From contig CANIAI010000016.1 of the NCBI GenBank assembly GCA_947465275.1, positions 1 through 14,849 of the forward strand: a stretch of 14,849 bases of DNA, given 5' to 3'. The position numbers and the translations under genes were made by a program. The DNA is from Acidobacteriota bacterium (GTDB lineage: Bacteria; Acidobacteriota; Vicinamibacteria; Vicinamibacterales; UBA2999). Of this stretch, positions 14,340 to 14,849 are shown piece by piece. Numbering within the stretch: position 1 is the first letter of the stretch; each line of letters starts with the position of its first letter. Under the pieces are notes generated by a model that was given only the letters and a program-made list of their open reading frames with translations, was not told where the DNA came from and did not search any database.

Positions 14340-14368
14340 TTGCCGCCGCGTCGGCGTTCGGCTAAGGT
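14340..14368 (+). promoter_or_regulatory. Promoter of the repeat lipoprotein gene
   Basis: TTGCCG (14340-14345), 17 bases, then TAAGGT (14363-14368) preceded by CGGC. The -10 lies seven bases before ATG 14376 and 22 before GTG 14391. It is arranged divergently with the kinase promoter in a 76-base interval. Confidence 0.45.
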
Positions 14369-14390
14369 CGCCCACATGCCGGAGGTACCC

Positions 14391-14849
14391 GTGTCCAGCC
14401 GTCTCGTCCTCCCCGTCACGCTCGCGGTCCTGACCGCGATGTCGGTCGCCGGGTGCTCGTTCGCCACCGGCGTCCAGATGAACACCGCCGCGATTGGTGG
14501 CAGCACCGACGCGATTCGGCGGAACACGTCAGCCATCGAGGCCTCGACCCAGGGGACGGGGGCGCTGATCCCCGCGCTGCAGGGGGTGGAGCGGCTGCGG
14601 GGGCCGATGGAGTCGGTGGCCCTGCTCGGCCCGGCCCTCGGGTCGGTCGCCTCACTCGGCGGCCCGCTCGGGCGCGTGGCGGCGCTCGACCCGACGATGC
14701 AGTCGGTCGCCGCCCTGAACGATCCGATGTTGCGGGTGGCCGCCCTCGACCCGACGATGCGCGCGGTCGCGGCGCTCGACGGCCCGATGCGCGGGGTGGC
14801 GGCCATGCGGCCGAGCCTCGAAGCGGTCGCCGGGCTTCGCCCCGCGCTC
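14391..14849 (+). CDS. Lipoprotein with tandem 10-residue repeats, 5' part only
   Basis: The gene runs off the right edge; 153 residues are visible from GTG 14391. This start follows GGAGG (14381-14385) by five bases. An in-frame ATG at 14376, seven bases after a -10-like box, is the alternative and would add five residues. The signal peptide ends in the lipobox VAGC (Cys22), with Ser at +2, so it is probably outer-membrane anchored. After about 40 residues rich in Thr, Ala and Ser, an exact 10-residue repeat begins with consensus VAALDPTMxx (V1, A2, L4, P7 or P6, M/L8). Eight copies are unbroken to the end, preceded by one degenerate copy. The family is not one I recognise. The repeat could form a helical rod or solenoid on the cell surface or in the periplasm. 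It is divergent from the membrane kinase gene, so the two may share regulation. Confidence 0.85.
   Translation, partial: MSSRLVLPVTLAVLTAMSVAGCSFATGVQMNTAAIGGSTDAIRRNTSAIEASTQGTGALIPALQGVERLRGPMESVALLGPALGSVASLGGPLGRVAALDPTMQSVAALNDPMLRVAALDPTMRAVAALDGPMRGVAAMRPSLEAVAGLRPAL
14586..14849 (+). repeat. Tandem 30-bp coding repeats, in frame
   Basis: From 14586 every 30 bases encode one 10-residue unit: VERLRGPMES, VALLGPALGS, VASLGGPLGR, VAALDPTMQS, VAALNDPMLR, VAALDPTMRA, VAALDGPMRG, VAAMRPSLEA, then a partial VAGLRPAL at the edge. Units share the amino-acid pattern but differ at many bases, so they are old or under selection for the protein rather than freshly duplicated. The segment CTCGACCCGACGATG recurs exactly in two units. 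Confidence 0.9.

Noticed and set aside
14300..14806. N-terminal extension of the kinase frame up to 14806
   Set aside because: It runs antisense through the lipoprotein repeat, giving a shadow repeat (AATR...GP); ATG 14299 begins the first membrane helix and has a -10-like box upstream.
1..14849. Mobile elements, tRNA genes, CRISPR arrays or horizontally acquired islands
   Set aside because: No transposase, integrase, terminal repeats, spaced identical repeats or tRNA-like cloverleaf were seen, and base composition and codon use look even throughout.

Overview
The window is about 14.8 kb of high-GC bacterial chromosome carrying twelve protein-coding genes, of which two run off the ends. I see no RNA genes, CRISPR arrays, insertion sequences or phage genes. 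Gene content points to Acidobacteriota, most likely the Vicinamibacteria (old subdivision 6). It combines a DUF1552 protein, two TonB-dependent receptors with an N-terminal carboxypeptidase-regulatory-like domain, an ECF sigma factor of the acidobacterial Sig-70_X6 type, and a polytopic membrane Ser/Thr kinase. This assignment is inference from gene families, not from a marker gene.

Left part (1-2388): the 3' end of a DUF1552 gene closed by a perfect 13-bp hairpin; a lipoprotein FKBP-type prolyl isomerase; and, convergent with it, the conserved ATPase YchF. The stop codons of these last two genes lie in opposite arms of one inverted repeat. Centre (2481-9678): an unrecognised 391-residue protein divergent from ychF, then two large TonB-dependent receptors in the same direction. 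The first receptor has a leader of roughly 170 nt with several possible hairpins. The second has a -10-like box directly abutted by an inverted repeat.

Right part (9709-14849): this reads as a signalling neighbourhood. A rightward pair encodes a DUF4239 membrane protein and an ECF sigma factor, 15 bp apart. A leftward set of three encodes a membrane protein with an internal zinc-ribbon motif and a C-terminal Ser/Thr kinase domain, a small cysteine-containing protein ending in GGYCDY, and a C39/papain-like cysteine protease. The protease and sigma genes converge and overlap by 22 bp. Divergent from the kinase gene, a lipoprotein made of an exact 10-residue tandem repeat begins and runs off the window.

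A pattern cuts across the window. Most promoter-proximal genes (FKBP, ychF, the 391-residue protein, receptor 2, DUF4239, kinase, repeat lipoprotein) have a TAnnnT -10-like box only 6-14 nt before the chosen or an alternative start codon, usually without a Shine-Dalgarno sequence. Downstream genes of likely operons and receptor 1 have clear Shine-Dalgarno sequences. This suggests widespread leaderless or near-leaderless transcription alongside conventional initiation inside operons.
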